DNA of 64,000 nt from NCBI RefSeq assembly GCF_014191505.1, contig NZ_JACHWS010000003.1, forward strand, positions 868,001 to 932,000. Direction: 5' to 3'. Made by a program: the position numbers and the translations under genes. The DNA is from Hoyosella altamirensis (lineage in GTDB: Bacteria > Actinomycetota > Actinomycetes > Mycobacteriales > Mycobacteriaceae). Below the pieces are notes generated by a model that did no database searches, was not told the origin of the DNA, and saw only the letters and a list, made by a program, of their open reading frames with translations. Positions within the stretch are counted from its first letter, which is position 1. Each line of letters opens with the position of its first letter. Below are positions 17,980-26,685 of the stretch, one piece after another.

Positions 17980-17984
17980 TGACC

Positions 17985-19613
17985 ATGCGTAAGCACCGAG
18001 ACGGTGTATACGACGTTCTCGTCGTGGGAGCCGGTGTTGCGGGCCTTTACGCCATTCACACTGCCCGCCAGACACAACTCAACGTCGTGTGCCTCGAGGC
18101 CGGTGATGGTGTTGGCGGGACGTGGTACTACAACCGGTATCCAGGCTGCCGCTGCGATGTCGAAAGCATCGACTACTCGTACTCGTTCGATGAGGAGCTG
18201 CAGCGCGAGTGGCGGTGGAGCGAGCGTTACGCGACCCAGCCCGAGATCCTGTCCTACCTCAACCATGTCGCACAGCGGTTTGATCTCCTCCCCCACATTC
18301 GTTTTGGTGAGCGAGTCGAGCAGGCACGGTTCGATGAACATCGCTCAGCCTGGATCGTTCAGGCTTCGTCGGGGAGGGAGTATCGGGCCCGAAACATCAT
18401 CTTCGCAACCGGGTCCCTGTCCACGCCGAATATCCCGGCGATTCCTGGCGCGGAACATTTCACGGGCGACGTGTACCGCACCGCACAGTGGCCCGACAGC
18501 ACTCCTTCGTTCGCGGGTAAACGTGTCGCTGTGATCGGTACAGGATCCTCAGGGATTCAGGCCATTCCAGTTGTCGCTCGTGAAGCCAAATCACTCACCG
18601 TTTTTCAGCGCACCGCCAATTACAGCGTGCCCGCGTTCAACCGTACGCTCACCAACGACGACTACGAACGCATCGTCCGCGAGTATCCGGAGCGGCGCCG
18701 CACCTCCCGCATGAGCGGCGGCGGATCGCCACACCAGGCGCACCCGCACAACGCCACCGACGTCACCGCTGAGGAACGTCGTGCCGCGTTCGAGGCGACG
18801 TGGCGTACTGGTGGTGTCCTTTTCAGCAAAACGTTTCCGGACCAGAACATCGATCACACCGCGAACAAGTACGCGCGCGAATTCTTTGAGGAGAAGATCC
18901 GCGATATCGTCCGCGACCCACGAACTCGCGATGATCTTATTCCTTCCGACCATCCGATCGGTGCGAAACGCATTTGCACAGATTCGGGGTATTACGAGAC
19001 GTTCAATCGCGACAACGTCACACTCGTCAACCTGCGGCATGAGCCGATCGAGGCCATCACTGCTCGTGGAATCCTCACCAGTGCGGCGCAATACGAGTTC
19101 GACGTCATCATCTACGCGACGGGTTTCGACGCGCTGACCGGAACGCTGCAGCGCATCGATATCCAGGGTGCCGCCGGAATGCGCCTGGGCGACGTGTGGC
19201 GGAACGGGCCGCTGACGTACCTCGGGATGCAGATCCCAGGCTTTCCCAACATGTTCATCGTCAACGGGCCAGGCTCGCCAGCGGTGCTCGCCAACATGAT
19301 TCTGACCTCCGAGCAGCAGGTCAGCTGGATCATCGACCTCATTGCCCATTGCTCAGTTATCGGTGTGCAGCAGGCGGAACCGCGGCGGGATGCGGCAGAG
19401 AAATGGACCGAACACGTCACCGAACTCGCCAACGGCACGCTTTTGCCGCTCGCGAACTCGTGGTACGTCGGCGCGAACATCCCAGGTAAGCCGCGCACCT
19501 TCATGCTGTACTGCGGCGGTCTCGGCACCTACACAACCATCTGCGACGACGTAAAAGCCGCGGGCTATGAAGGCCTCGTTATGACCTCAAGGAGCCAGCA
19601 GTGGGCAAGCTAG
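17985..19613 (+). CDS. Baeyer-Villiger monooxygenase (flavoprotein)
   Basis: A 542-residue class B flavoprotein monooxygenase with two dinucleotide motifs: GAGVAG near the N-terminus for FAD and GTGSSG about residue 185 for NADPH. The type I fingerprint FxGxxxHxxxWP reads FTGDVYRTAQWP (159-170), with Arg165 where His is usual. ATG 17985 is chosen because AGGAAG lies eight bases upstream; GTG 17976 and ATG 17979 are alternatives. Sandwiched between an esterase and an SDR, it may insert oxygen beside a C20 or C17 ketone of a steroid, as the Rhodococcus steroid monooxygenase does with progesterone. The reaction is inferred. Confidence 0.85.
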   Translation: MRKHRDGVYDVLVVGAGVAGLYAIHTARQTQLNVVCLEAGDGVGGTWYYNRYPGCRCDVESIDYSYSFDEELQREWRWSERYATQPEILSYLNHVAQRFDLLPHIRFGERVEQARFDEHRSAWIVQASSGREYRARNIIFATGSLSTPNIPAIPGAEHFTGDVYRTAQWPDSTPSFAGKRVAVIGTGSSGIQAIPVVAREAKSLTVFQRTANYSVPAFNRTLTNDDYERIVREYPERRRTSRMSGGGSPHQAHPHNATDVTAEERRAAFEATWRTGGVLFSKTFPDQNIDHTANKYAREFFEEKIRDIVRDPRTRDDLIPSDHPIGAKRICTDSGYYETFNRDNVTLVNLRHEPIEAITARGILTSAAQYEFDVIIYATGFDALTGTLQRIDIQGAAGMRLGDVWRNGPLTYLGMQIPGFPNMFIVNGPGSPAVLANMILTSEQQVSWIIDLIAHCSVIGVQQAEPRRDAAEKWTEHVTELANGTLLPLANSWYVGANIPGKPRTFMLYCGGLGTYTTICDDVKAAGYEGLVMTSRSQQWAS

Positions 19614-20353
19614 CAGGCAGGGTCGCGGTCATCAGTGGTGCCGCCCGCGGCCAGGGCGCTGCCGAGGCCCGGCTCTTCACCGCCGAAGGCGCCCGCGTGG
19701 TTGTTGCCGACGTCCGCCGAGATGAGGGATGCGAACTCGCGCAGGAACTCGGCCCCAGCAGCCGCTTCACCTATCTTGACGTTGCGCAGGAGGACTCGTG
19801 GGAGTCAGCGGTCAAGTACGCGCTCCAGGAGTTCGGCAACCTCGACATACTCGTCAACAACGCGGCGGTGTACTACCCCACACCCCTGCTGAATTCGGGC
19901 AGCCAGACAGACGCTTTCATGCGGGCAGCCGAGATCAACCAGTTAGGGGTTTTCCTCGGGATCCGCGCAGCCGCACCCCACATGAAGACCGGCGGATCGA
20001 TCGTCAACATCGCATCAACCGCCGGCATCAAGGCACTGCCCGGCTACTCCGCGTACGTTGCCTCAAAATACGCGGTTCGCGGCCTTTCTAGAACCGCGAG
20101 TCTTGAACTCGCGCCAGCCCGCATCCGGGTGAACTGCGTGCTCCCCGGGATGGTCGACACTCCCATGATCACTGATCGGCTCGCCGACCCAGGCGTCCAG
20201 AAGGTGATGAACGACCTGCCCGCTGGCCGTCCCGCGAGCGCTGACGAGATCGCCCGCGCTGTCCTCTTCTTCGCGTCTGATGACTCCTCGTACTGCACCG
20301 GCTCGGAGCTGGTCTGTGACGGCGGCCTGACAACCGGAACCATCCCCCGATAA
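19601..20353 (+). CDS. SDR-family hydroxysteroid dehydrogenase
   Basis: A 250-residue classical SDR: SGAARGQGAAEARL cofactor loop, NNAAV in place of NNAG, Ser in NIAST, YVASK pair, and CTGSELVCDGG at the end. GTG 19601 has AGGAG upstream and lies inside the BVMO end (13-bp overlap), so it is coupled. Similar to the SDR at 15-746. In a BVMO/esterase module it would fit oxidation of the freed 17beta-hydroxyl to the 17-ketone, giving androstenedione-type compounds (inference). Confidence 0.85.
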   Translation: MGKLAGRVAVISGAARGQGAAEARLFTAEGARVVVADVRRDEGCELAQELGPSSRFTYLDVAQEDSWESAVKYALQEFGNLDILVNNAAVYYPTPLLNSGSQTDAFMRAAEINQLGVFLGIRAAAPHMKTGGSIVNIASTAGIKALPGYSAYVASKYAVRGLSRTASLELAPARIRVNCVLPGMVDTPMITDRLADPGVQKVMNDLPAGRPASADEIARAVLFFASDDSSYCTGSELVCDGGLTTGTIPR

Positions 20354-20383
20354 ACCAAATCTTCACCAATGGAAGGAATGTCG

Positions 20384-21103
20384 ATGAACACCAACTCACC
20401 ACAGCGCGCAGTTATTGCTGCCGCGCTCGCTAGCTCACTCGCGATTGTCACTGGGATAGGGACAGCTCAGGCGGCTAACCCGCACGAGGATGTCAGGATC
20501 ACGTTTGTCCGTCATGGCGAGTCGTATGGAAACACATCGCAGGTGATCAATACCTCCATACCCGGCCCGGTGCTGACAGAAGTGGGACACCAGCAGGCAA
20601 AGGAGATCGCCGCCGAGGTCGCCGGCCGGGATGTTGACGCGGTTTATGCCTCAGTGATGCCTCGCGCTCAGCAGACGGCCCAGTACCTTGCCGATGAACT
20701 CTCCCAAACCGTCCAGGTCATCCCTGGCGTCGAAGAGATTCAATTCGGTCTTGACGGCATGACGCATGACCAGGCTGGTCAAACGTTGTTCACCGTGATG
20801 GGCAGCTGGCTCGACGGGAACCTGAACGAATGCTTTGACGCGCCTGGCGAATGCGGCACGGAGTTCCAGTCCCGATTCAATGATGCGCTGGCAGCAATCC
20901 ACAAGAGCCGCAACAAGAACAGCGTCGTCTACGCACACTCCGCTTCAGTGATGATCGGCACCTTACTGAACGACCCCAGCCACGATCTTGACATCTGGGG
21001 TGAGGACACCCTCCGTAATACCGGGATTGTGACGCTCGAAGGCTCCCCACGGAATGGCTGGTCAATCGTTGAATGGAACGGTGAGCCGCTGCCGGCCGAG
21101 TAA
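20384..21103 (+). CDS. secreted histidine phosphatase family protein
   Basis: A 239-residue phosphoglycerate-mutase-like phosphatase. RHGE (43-46) gives the phosphorylated His, with a second Arg in MPRAQQT and the late His in YAHSAS. Residues 1 to about 30 form a Sec-type signal ending AQA-AN, so the protein is exported. ATG 20384 has GGAAGGA six bases upstream; ATG 20369 and 20378 lie in or before that site. It ends region 1 and is followed by a strong hairpin. Substrate unknown; no evident steroid role. Confidence 0.85.
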   Translation: MNTNSPQRAVIAAALASSLAIVTGIGTAQAANPHEDVRITFVRHGESYGNTSQVINTSIPGPVLTEVGHQQAKEIAAEVAGRDVDAVYASVMPRAQQTAQYLADELSQTVQVIPGVEEIQFGLDGMTHDQAGQTLFTVMGSWLDGNLNECFDAPGECGTEFQSRFNDALAAIHKSRNKNSVVYAHSASVMIGTLLNDPSHDLDIWGEDTLRNTGIVTLEGSPRNGWSIVEWNGEPLPAE

Positions 21104-21134
21104 CCATCCTCATCCGGTCTCCCTGCGCCGTTTG

Positions 21135-21171
21135 GTGACGATTACACCCGGAATGCGGGTGTAATCGTCAC
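21135..21171. terminator. 16-bp perfect hairpin between convergent genes
   Basis: GTGACGATTACACCCG pairs perfectly with its reverse complement across a 5-base loop. It lies 31 bp after the phosphatase stop and about 180 bp from the convergent oxidoreductase end at 21354. There is no U-tract on either side, but the stem is long enough for a bidirectional terminator. The rest of the 21104-21353 gap shows no recognisable gene. Confidence 0.7.
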
Positions 21172-21353
21172 GAACCTTTGGAGCCCGATCCGGGGTAGAG
21201 ACGCGTGGGGTGATCGAAGCTCCTCCTGCAAGTTCTTTGAGGACGACACCGTCTGGCCCACCTCGCAGCGACAACCGCGCTTCGAAGTTCGGGTTGTCGC
21301 GCATAGGCGAGCGGATAGAAATCGGCCAACGACGCCAGCGCGACGAGCAGTCC

Positions 21354-22523
21354 CTATGTTGTCGAGCCCTCCAGCACACACCTAGTTCGCGTGAAAATCG
21401 TCGGCATGCACTTGTTGCAGTGGATGCACAATGATGGCGTCGTTGGTTCGTCCTTCAGCCTGTTGATCAGATCCGGTTCCCGCAGCAGTGCCCGCGCCAT
21501 CGCGACGAATTCGAAGCCCTCCGCCATCGCAGTGTCCATTGACGCCCGGTCGGTGATCCCACCGAGCAGGACAAGTGGCATCGTCACTGCGGACCGGATC
21601 TGTCTGGCCTGCTCGAGTAGGTATAGGTCGTGGTAGGGGTAAGTCTTGAGGAACGCGCGACCGCCGAGCCGGATTCCGAACCGGACCGGCTGCGGCATCG
21701 CGGCCGCGAACTCCGCTATCGGCGCGTCACCCTTGAACAGGTACATGGGATTGAGCAGCGAACTGCCTGCCGTCAGCTCAAGCGCGTCAAGGTGACCGTC
21801 GACATCGAGCCACTTCGCGACCTGGATCGCCTCATCCAGCCAAAATCCTCCGGGGACACCGTCATTCATGCTCAGCTTGGCGAGTACCGCGATGGAGTCG
21901 CCCACCGCGACCCGCACCGCTTCAGCTATTTCCCGCGACAGTCGCGCGCGATTCGCCAGGCTGCCGCCGTATTCGTCACGCCGCCGATTCAGTCGGCGGC
22001 TCAGGAAGGAACTGACGAAATAGTTGTGACCGAAATGGAGCTCTACCGCATCGAATCCCGCTTCCACCGCGATACGCGCTGCCTGGGCGTGCGCTGCGAT
22101 GATTCCGCGAATATCCCCGATCCCGGCAGATCGCACTGGTCGCATGCTGAGCGGGCTGAACATCTGCGACGGAGCCAGCGCACGCAGACGCGTTGACTTC
22201 TCGTTCGCCACGGGGCCCGCGTGCCCGATCTGCGCCGAGATCGCCGCACCTTCGGCGTGCACCGCTTCGGTAAGCAGGCGCAGCCCCGGGAGGGCTTCGG
22301 GCCGCATCCACAACTGTTCGCGCTGAGTGCGGCCCTCCGGTGCTACCGCGCAGTACGCGAGCGTTGTCATACCGACGCCACCGGCGGCGACGGCGCGATG
22401 GAAGTCAATGAGATCGTCTGTCACCAGAGCATCAGGAGTTCGGCCCTCGAACGTCGCAGCTTTGATCACGCGGTTGCGGAGCCTGACAGGCCCGAGCTGT
22501 GCTGGCGCGAACACGTCGTTCAT
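21354..22523 (-). CDS. old-yellow-enzyme-family NADH:flavin oxidoreductase
   Basis: A 389-residue single-domain TIM-barrel flavoprotein of the 2,4-dienoyl-CoA-reductase/OYE group. Seen: LRNRVIKAA near the N-terminus, HFGHNYFVSSFLS with the paired His residues, and a C-terminal Cys cluster CIHCNKC with another Cys ten residues on, suggesting a 4Fe-4S site. The C-terminal NAD/FAD domain of full dienoyl-CoA reductases is absent. It resembles M. tuberculosis Rv3359 (from memory). It is last in a leftward operon with two SDRs. Likely reduces an enone or dienoyl-CoA intermediate of steroid breakdown. Confidence 0.82.
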   Translation of the reverse strand: MNDVFAPAQLGPVRLRNRVIKAATFEGRTPDALVTDDLIDFHRAVAAGGVGMTTLAYCAVAPEGRTQREQLWMRPEALPGLRLLTEAVHAEGAAISAQIGHAGPVANEKSTRLRALAPSQMFSPLSMRPVRSAGIGDIRGIIAAHAQAARIAVEAGFDAVELHFGHNYFVSSFLSRRLNRRRDEYGGSLANRARLSREIAEAVRVAVGDSIAVLAKLSMNDGVPGGFWLDEAIQVAKWLDVDGHLDALELTAGSSLLNPMYLFKGDAPIAEFAAAMPQPVRFGIRLGGRAFLKTYPYHDLYLLEQARQIRSAVTMPLVLLGGITDRASMDTAMAEGFEFVAMARALLREPDLINRLKDEPTTPSLCIHCNKCMPTIFTRTRCVLEGSTT

Positions 22524-22527
22524 GGAC

Positions 22528-23433
22528 CTACGCCCCGTACACGGGCTCAGGTTCGATCGCGTTCGAGAGCAGTTCTTTGACGACGGGACCGAGTTCGGCG
22601 GGCGCCCACCGCTCCCCTTTGTCCCGCGCGGGGCCGTGTCGCCAGCCCTGTGCTATCGACACTTTCCCGCCTTCGACTTCGAAGACCCGCCCTGTGACGT
22701 CTGACGATTCGCTACTGCCGAGCCACACCACCAGTGGAGAGATGTTCTCGGGCGCCATGGCGTCGAATCCATCGCCTGGTCTCGCCATCATGTCGGCGAA
22801 CGCCTGCTCCGTCATGCGGGTCCTTGCTGCGGGCGCGATCGCGTTGACGGTCACGCCGTAGCGCGCGAACTCCGCTGCGGCAACGAGCGTGAGACTCGCG
22901 ATACCGGCCTTGGCCGCGGAGTAGTTCCCCTGCCCGATGCTGCCAAGCAGCCCCGCGCCGGAACTGGTGTTGATGATTCGCGCGTCGCGCTCGCGGCCCG
23001 CTTTGGATTCGCTGCGCCAATATGACGCGGCGTGCCGCATTGGCGCGAAATGACCTTTCAGATGGACGCGCATCACGGCGTCCCATTCGTCTTCGGCGAG
23101 GTTGACGAGCATCCGGTCGCGGAGGAAGCCCGCATTGTTCACGAGGACGTCGAGACTTCCGAACGTATCGATGGCGGTGTCTATAAGCCGCTGTGCACCT
23201 TCCCAATCCGCAATGTCATCGGTGTTGGCGACGGCTTTTCCACCAGCAGCAGTGATCTCATCAACGACCTGTTGCGCAGGTGCCGAGGACGGGTCTGACC
23301 CATCGGCGGCGACGCCGATGTCATTGACGACGACGCTCGCGCCCTCCGCTGCAAAGGACAGGGCGTGAGCCCGCCCGATACCGCGTCCCGCGCCTGTCAC
23401 GATGACGATGCGCCCGTCGGCGATGCCGCTCAT
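22528..23433 (-). CDS. SDR-family oxidoreductase (Rv3548c-like)
   Basis: A 301-residue SDR longer than the classical length, with TGAGRGIG (cofactor), NNAG, NTSSGAG (Ser), YSAAK as the YxxxK pair, and a roughly 40-residue extension containing VEGGKVSIAQGWRHG. Such extended SDRs resemble the dehydrogenase part of peroxisomal multifunctional enzymes, fitting 3-hydroxyacyl-CoA oxidation. Position and order match M. tuberculosis Rv3548c next to Rv3549c. The start overlaps the preceding SDR stop by 4 bp. Confidence 0.85.
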   Translation of the reverse strand: MSGIADGRIVIVTGAGRGIGRAHALSFAAEGASVVVNDIGVAADGSDPSSAPAQQVVDEITAAGGKAVANTDDIADWEGAQRLIDTAIDTFGSLDVLVNNAGFLRDRMLVNLAEDEWDAVMRVHLKGHFAPMRHAASYWRSESKAGRERDARIINTSSGAGLLGSIGQGNYSAAKAGIASLTLVAAAEFARYGVTVNAIAPAARTRMTEQAFADMMARPGDGFDAMAPENISPLVVWLGSSESSDVTGRVFEVEGGKVSIAQGWRHGPARDKGERWAPAELGPVVKELLSNAIEPEPVYGA

Positions 23434-24230
23434 TGATCTCCTCCGTGGTGTGTGTTGTTTGCGGTGGCTGCGGCCAGAAACGCAGGGCGTTCCCCTCCTC
23501 CGTGGACTTCGAGTGCCGCGCCGGTGACGTAGGACGCAAGCGGAGAGGCGAGGAACGCGGCGGACATGCCGATCTCCTCAGGTGCGGCGAGACGTCCAAG
23601 GGGGACGGTGGCTCCAACCGCGGCGATCCCGTTCTCGTTGCCGTAGTGCAGGGCAGAGAGTTCTGTGTGCACCATCCCCACCCTCACCGCGTTGACCCGT
23701 ACTTTCGGCGCCCACTCGACCGCAAGACTGCGGGTGAGGTTCTCGAGGCCCGCTTTCGCGGCACCGTATGCGGCGGTGCCTGGTGATGGCCGTGTGCCGC
23801 TGACGCTGCAGATGTTGACGATCGAACCGCCATTCTCTTGCTTCTGCATGTAGGCATTCGCGTGTTGTGAAACAGAGAGTGGGGCAAGCAGATTGAGACT
23901 CACCACCTTCTCGTGGAACCGCGGTGACGCATCGGCCGCCAGAGCGAAGGGCGCGCCACCGGCGTTGTTGACCACCACATCGATCGTCCCGTGGCGATCC
24001 ACGAGGCCGCGCATTAATACCTCGACGGAAGCATCGTCGCGCACATCGCATGGAAAGAACTCGGCGTTTCGCCCAGCAGCATGGACGGGAACTTCTGGTT
24101 CGTTGCGTGCGCAGCACACGACGGTCGCACCAAGCCGCAGAAACGCCCTGGTGATGCCAGCCCCAACGCCGCGCACTCCTCCCGTTACGAGGACGACGGC
24201 GCCCTCAAGCCCGAAGGACGGTGCGGTCAT
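23430..24230 (-). CDS. SDR-family oxidoreductase (Rv3549c-like)
   Basis: A 266-residue classical SDR: TGGVRGVG, NNAG, Ser in NICSVSG, YGAAK pair, C-terminal GGGERPAFL. The frame extends to a TTG at 24242, but ATG 24230 is preferred because GGAGG lies five bases upstream. It is first in the leftward operon and diverges from echA20 over an 85-bp gap that holds a KstR2-like site. Probably acts in C/D-ring (HIP) degradation with its neighbours; reaction unknown. Confidence 0.85.
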   Translation of the reverse strand: MTAPSFGLEGAVVLVTGGVRGVGAGITRAFLRLGATVVCCARNEPEVPVHAAGRNAEFFPCDVRDDASVEVLMRGLVDRHGTIDVVVNNAGGAPFALAADASPRFHEKVVSLNLLAPLSVSQHANAYMQKQENGGSIVNICSVSGTRPSPGTAAYGAAKAGLENLTRSLAVEWAPKVRVNAVRVGMVHTELSALHYGNENGIAAVGATVPLGRLAAPEEIGMSAAFLASPLASYVTGAALEVHGGGERPAFLAAATANNTHHGGDQ

Positions 24231-24274
24231 AGCAACCTCCAACTCTCATCTACCGGTCTCACCGGCACCCTGCT

Positions 24275-24298
24275 AACCTACCAAGCAAGTGTTAGGTT
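24275..24298. promoter_or_regulatory. KstR2-like operator between divergent operons
   Basis: Perfect outer arms AACCTA and TAGGTT enclose a centre with ACCAAGCAAGTGTT, which matches 8 of 10 defined positions of the KstR2 motif AnCAAGnnCTTGnT. It is 18 bp before the echA20 start and 45 bp from the SDR start, so it can control both directions. Confidence 0.7.
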
Positions 24299-24315
24299 TG
24301 CTAGCGGAGGTATTT

Positions 24316-25080
24316 ATGACATCAGCCGTCGGTTCAATCAATTCCGGGAAGCACATCCGGGCGGTGACGATGAACGCACCACCCGTCAACGCCCTGACAG
24401 TGCAGGGATGGTTCGACGTCGCGAACGCGATCACCGCCGCAGGCAACGACCCTGACTGCCACGTCGTGATCCTTCGTGCAGAAGGGCGCGGATTCAACGC
24501 TGGAGTCGACATCAAAGAGATCGAGCGGAGCGAAGGATACGCAGCACTGATCGGTGCCAACCAAGGCTGCGCCGCCGCATTTTCCGCTGTCTACGACTGC
24601 AGGGTTCCAGTGATCGCGGCCGTGAATGGCTACTGCCTTGGCGGTGGAATCGGGCTCGTCGGCAATGCCGATATCGTCATCGCTTCTGACGACGCCACAT
24701 TCGGCCTGCCAGAGGTCGATCGGGGCGCACTCGGGGCTGCCACGCATCTAGCCCGGCTCGTGCCCCAGCATCTGATGCGCGCCCTCTACTACACCGCTAG
24801 CACCATCACCGCGCAGCAACTCCTGCACCACGGGTCCGTGTACCGCGTCGTCCCGCGTGAGAATCTCGACGAAGCAGCACTCGAAGTCGCCCGTGCGATT
24901 GCCGAGAAAGATACGCGCGTCATCCGCAAAGCCAAGGAGGCGATCAACGGGATCGATCCGCAGCCCGTCCATCGCAGTTACCGCTACGAACAAGGCTTCA
25001 CATTTGAACTGAATCTCGCGGGTGTGTCCGACGGCGCACGTCAAGATTTCCTCGCGCGAACGAAGGGTGCTAATGGCTGA
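24316..25080 (+). CDS. echA20: steroid ring-D-opening enoyl-CoA hydratase-family enzyme EchA20
   Basis: A 254-residue crotonase. Known EchA20 hydrolytically opens ring D of the HIP-CoA intermediate (established for M. tuberculosis Rv3550). Oxyanion-hole segments are visible: GRGFNAGVDIKE and GYCLGGGIGLVGNAD. ATG 24316 follows GGAGG; an in-frame start at 24289 lies within the operator and is rejected. It is followed by ipdA, ipdB and ipdC in the order known from mycobacteria, with an 8-bp overlap onto ipdA. Confidence 0.9.
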   Translation: MTSAVGSINSGKHIRAVTMNAPPVNALTVQGWFDVANAITAAGNDPDCHVVILRAEGRGFNAGVDIKEIERSEGYAALIGANQGCAAAFSAVYDCRVPVIAAVNGYCLGGGIGLVGNADIVIASDDATFGLPEVDRGALGAATHLARLVPQHLMRALYYTASTITAQQLLHHGSVYRVVPRENLDEAALEVARAIAEKDTRVIRKAKEAINGIDPQPVHRSYRYEQGFTFELNLAGVSDGARQDFLARTKGANG

Positions 25081-25933
25081 CAAACGCATGACTCCGGACG
25101 AAATCGCCGGTGTACTCGAAGACGGCATGACCATCGGAATCGGAGGCTGGGGTTCTCGGCGCAAGCCCATGGCCCTTGTGCGCGCAATTCTGCGATCTGA
25201 CGTAAAGGACCTCACGGTGGTTTCCTACGGCGGTCCTGACGTGGGTTTACTTGCTGCGGCCGGGAAGATCAGAAAGCTCGTGTTCGGGTTTGTCACTCTC
25301 GACTCGGTCCCGCTAGACCCCCATTTCTGCCAGGCACGGCAGGACGGACTCTTGAGCGTGACCGAGTACGACGAAGGAATGTTCGCTGCCGGCTTGTCGG
25401 CAGCGGCGAAGCGACTGCCGTTCCTGCCGATTCGCGCCGGTTTGGGATCGAGCGTCGTCACCACCAATCCGGACCTCAGAACCGTCCGCTCCCCGTACAG
25501 CGACGAAGAACTTATCGCCATGCCGGCGCTGCGACTCGACGCCGCGCTCATCCATATGAACCGCGCCGACATGCGCGGAAACGCGCAATACCTCGGCCCA
25601 GACCCGTACTTCGACGATGACTTCGCGCTTGCCGCGGACAGATGCTTCGTGTCAGCCGAAAAGGTCATCCCGACAGAGGAACTCACGCGGGGAAAACCGG
25701 TCCAGACCCTCTTGCTGAACCGCGGTGCAGTGACCGGTGTCGTCGAGGCGCCGAACGGTGCGCATTTCACGTCGTGCTACCCGGACTACGGGCGTGACGA
25801 GGCATTCCAGCGCCTCTACGCCGAGAGCGCGAAGACAGCCGATGCATGGCGTAGCTTCCACGACCGATTCCTCGCCGGTGACGAAGCGAACTACCAGGCT
25901 GAGGTTGCGAAACTGAGGGAGGAAGCCGCATGA
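25073..25933 (+). CDS. ipdA: IpdA, alpha subunit of ring-C-opening CoA-transferase-like hydrolase
   Basis: A 286-residue family I CoA-transferase-like subunit. With IpdB it hydrolyses COCHEA-CoA, opening the last steroid ring; this is established for the family, which is a hydrolase rather than a transferase. The N-terminus has MTIGIGGWGSRRKPM. Candidate catalytic acids are Glu98 and Glu101 in SVTEYDEGMF; I cannot say which matches the reported Glu of M. tuberculosis IpdA. ATG 25073 is inside echA20's end, and the stop overlaps ipdB by 4 bp. Confidence 0.92.
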   Translation: MADKRMTPDEIAGVLEDGMTIGIGGWGSRRKPMALVRAILRSDVKDLTVVSYGGPDVGLLAAAGKIRKLVFGFVTLDSVPLDPHFCQARQDGLLSVTEYDEGMFAAGLSAAAKRLPFLPIRAGLGSSVVTTNPDLRTVRSPYSDEELIAMPALRLDAALIHMNRADMRGNAQYLGPDPYFDDDFALAADRCFVSAEKVIPTEELTRGKPVQTLLLNRGAVTGVVEAPNGAHFTSCYPDYGRDEAFQRLYAESAKTADAWRSFHDRFLAGDEANYQAEVAKLREEAA

Positions 25934-26685
25934 GTGACGCCACCCGCGCAGAGATCGCTGTCGTCGCGTGCGCGGAACTTTTCCGCGGCGACGGCGAAAT
26001 CGTAGCCAGCCCAATGGGAGTGGTACCGCAACTTGGGGCGAAGCTCGCCCGCCAGACCTTCGAACCCGATCTGCTGCTGTCCGACGGTGAGGCATTTTTA
26101 CTCACGCCGCAATCGGACATCGCGGCTGACGAGAACGTTATCGAAGGCTGGCAGCCGTTCAAGAAAATGCTCGACGTCATCGTCCCGCACGGCACACGCC
26201 ATGTAGTGATGGGTGCGAGTCAGATTGATCGCTTCGGGAACCAGAACATCTCCGCGATTGGCGACCACTCACGACCCACGCGGCAACTGCTCGGTGTGCG
26301 CGGCGCGCCCGGTAACACGGTGAATCACCGGACGAGCTACTGGGTTCCCCGGCATTCACCACGAGTATTCGTAGACACGGTGGATGTCGTGTCCGGCGTC
26401 GGCTATGACAACGCGCAAAAAGCTGGGCCCGCCGCGTCGAAGTTCCATGACGTCCACCGCGTCGTCACCAACCTCGGGGTCTTCGACTTCGCTACACCCG
26501 ACCGTTCCATGCGCATCGTGTCACTCCACCCAGGCGTCACCCTGCAAGAAGTCACCGAAAACACGGCATTCGCGCTGGATACTTCAGACTTCACCGAAAC
26601 CCGTGAACCGACGATCGAAGAATTGCGCCTCATCCGTGACGTCCTCGATCCGAAATGCCTGCGTGACAAAGAGGTTCGGCCATGA
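25930..26685 (+). CDS. ipdB: IpdB, beta subunit of ring-C-opening hydrolase
   Basis: A 251-residue CoA-transferase-like beta subunit, the partner of IpdA. Segments VVACAELFRGDGEIVASPMG and MGASQIDRFGNQN fit the family. Start overlaps the ipdA stop (ATGA) and the stop overlaps ipdC (ATGA), consistent with equal synthesis of a heterotetramer. Confidence 0.92.
   Translation: MSDATRAEIAVVACAELFRGDGEIVASPMGVVPQLGAKLARQTFEPDLLLSDGEAFLLTPQSDIAADENVIEGWQPFKKMLDVIVPHGTRHVVMGASQIDRFGNQNISAIGDHSRPTRQLLGVRGAPGNTVNHRTSYWVPRHSPRVFVDTVDVVSGVGYDNAQKAGPAASKFHDVHRVVTNLGVFDFATPDRSMRIVSLHPGVTLQEVTENTAFALDTSDFTETREPTIEELRLIRDVLDPKCLRDKEVRP

Noticed and set aside
21110-21379. 89-codon frame on the - strand in a convergent gap
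   Set aside because: Passes through the 16-bp hairpin and the end of the oxidoreductase gene; no family resemblance, though a decayed gene fragment cannot be excluded.
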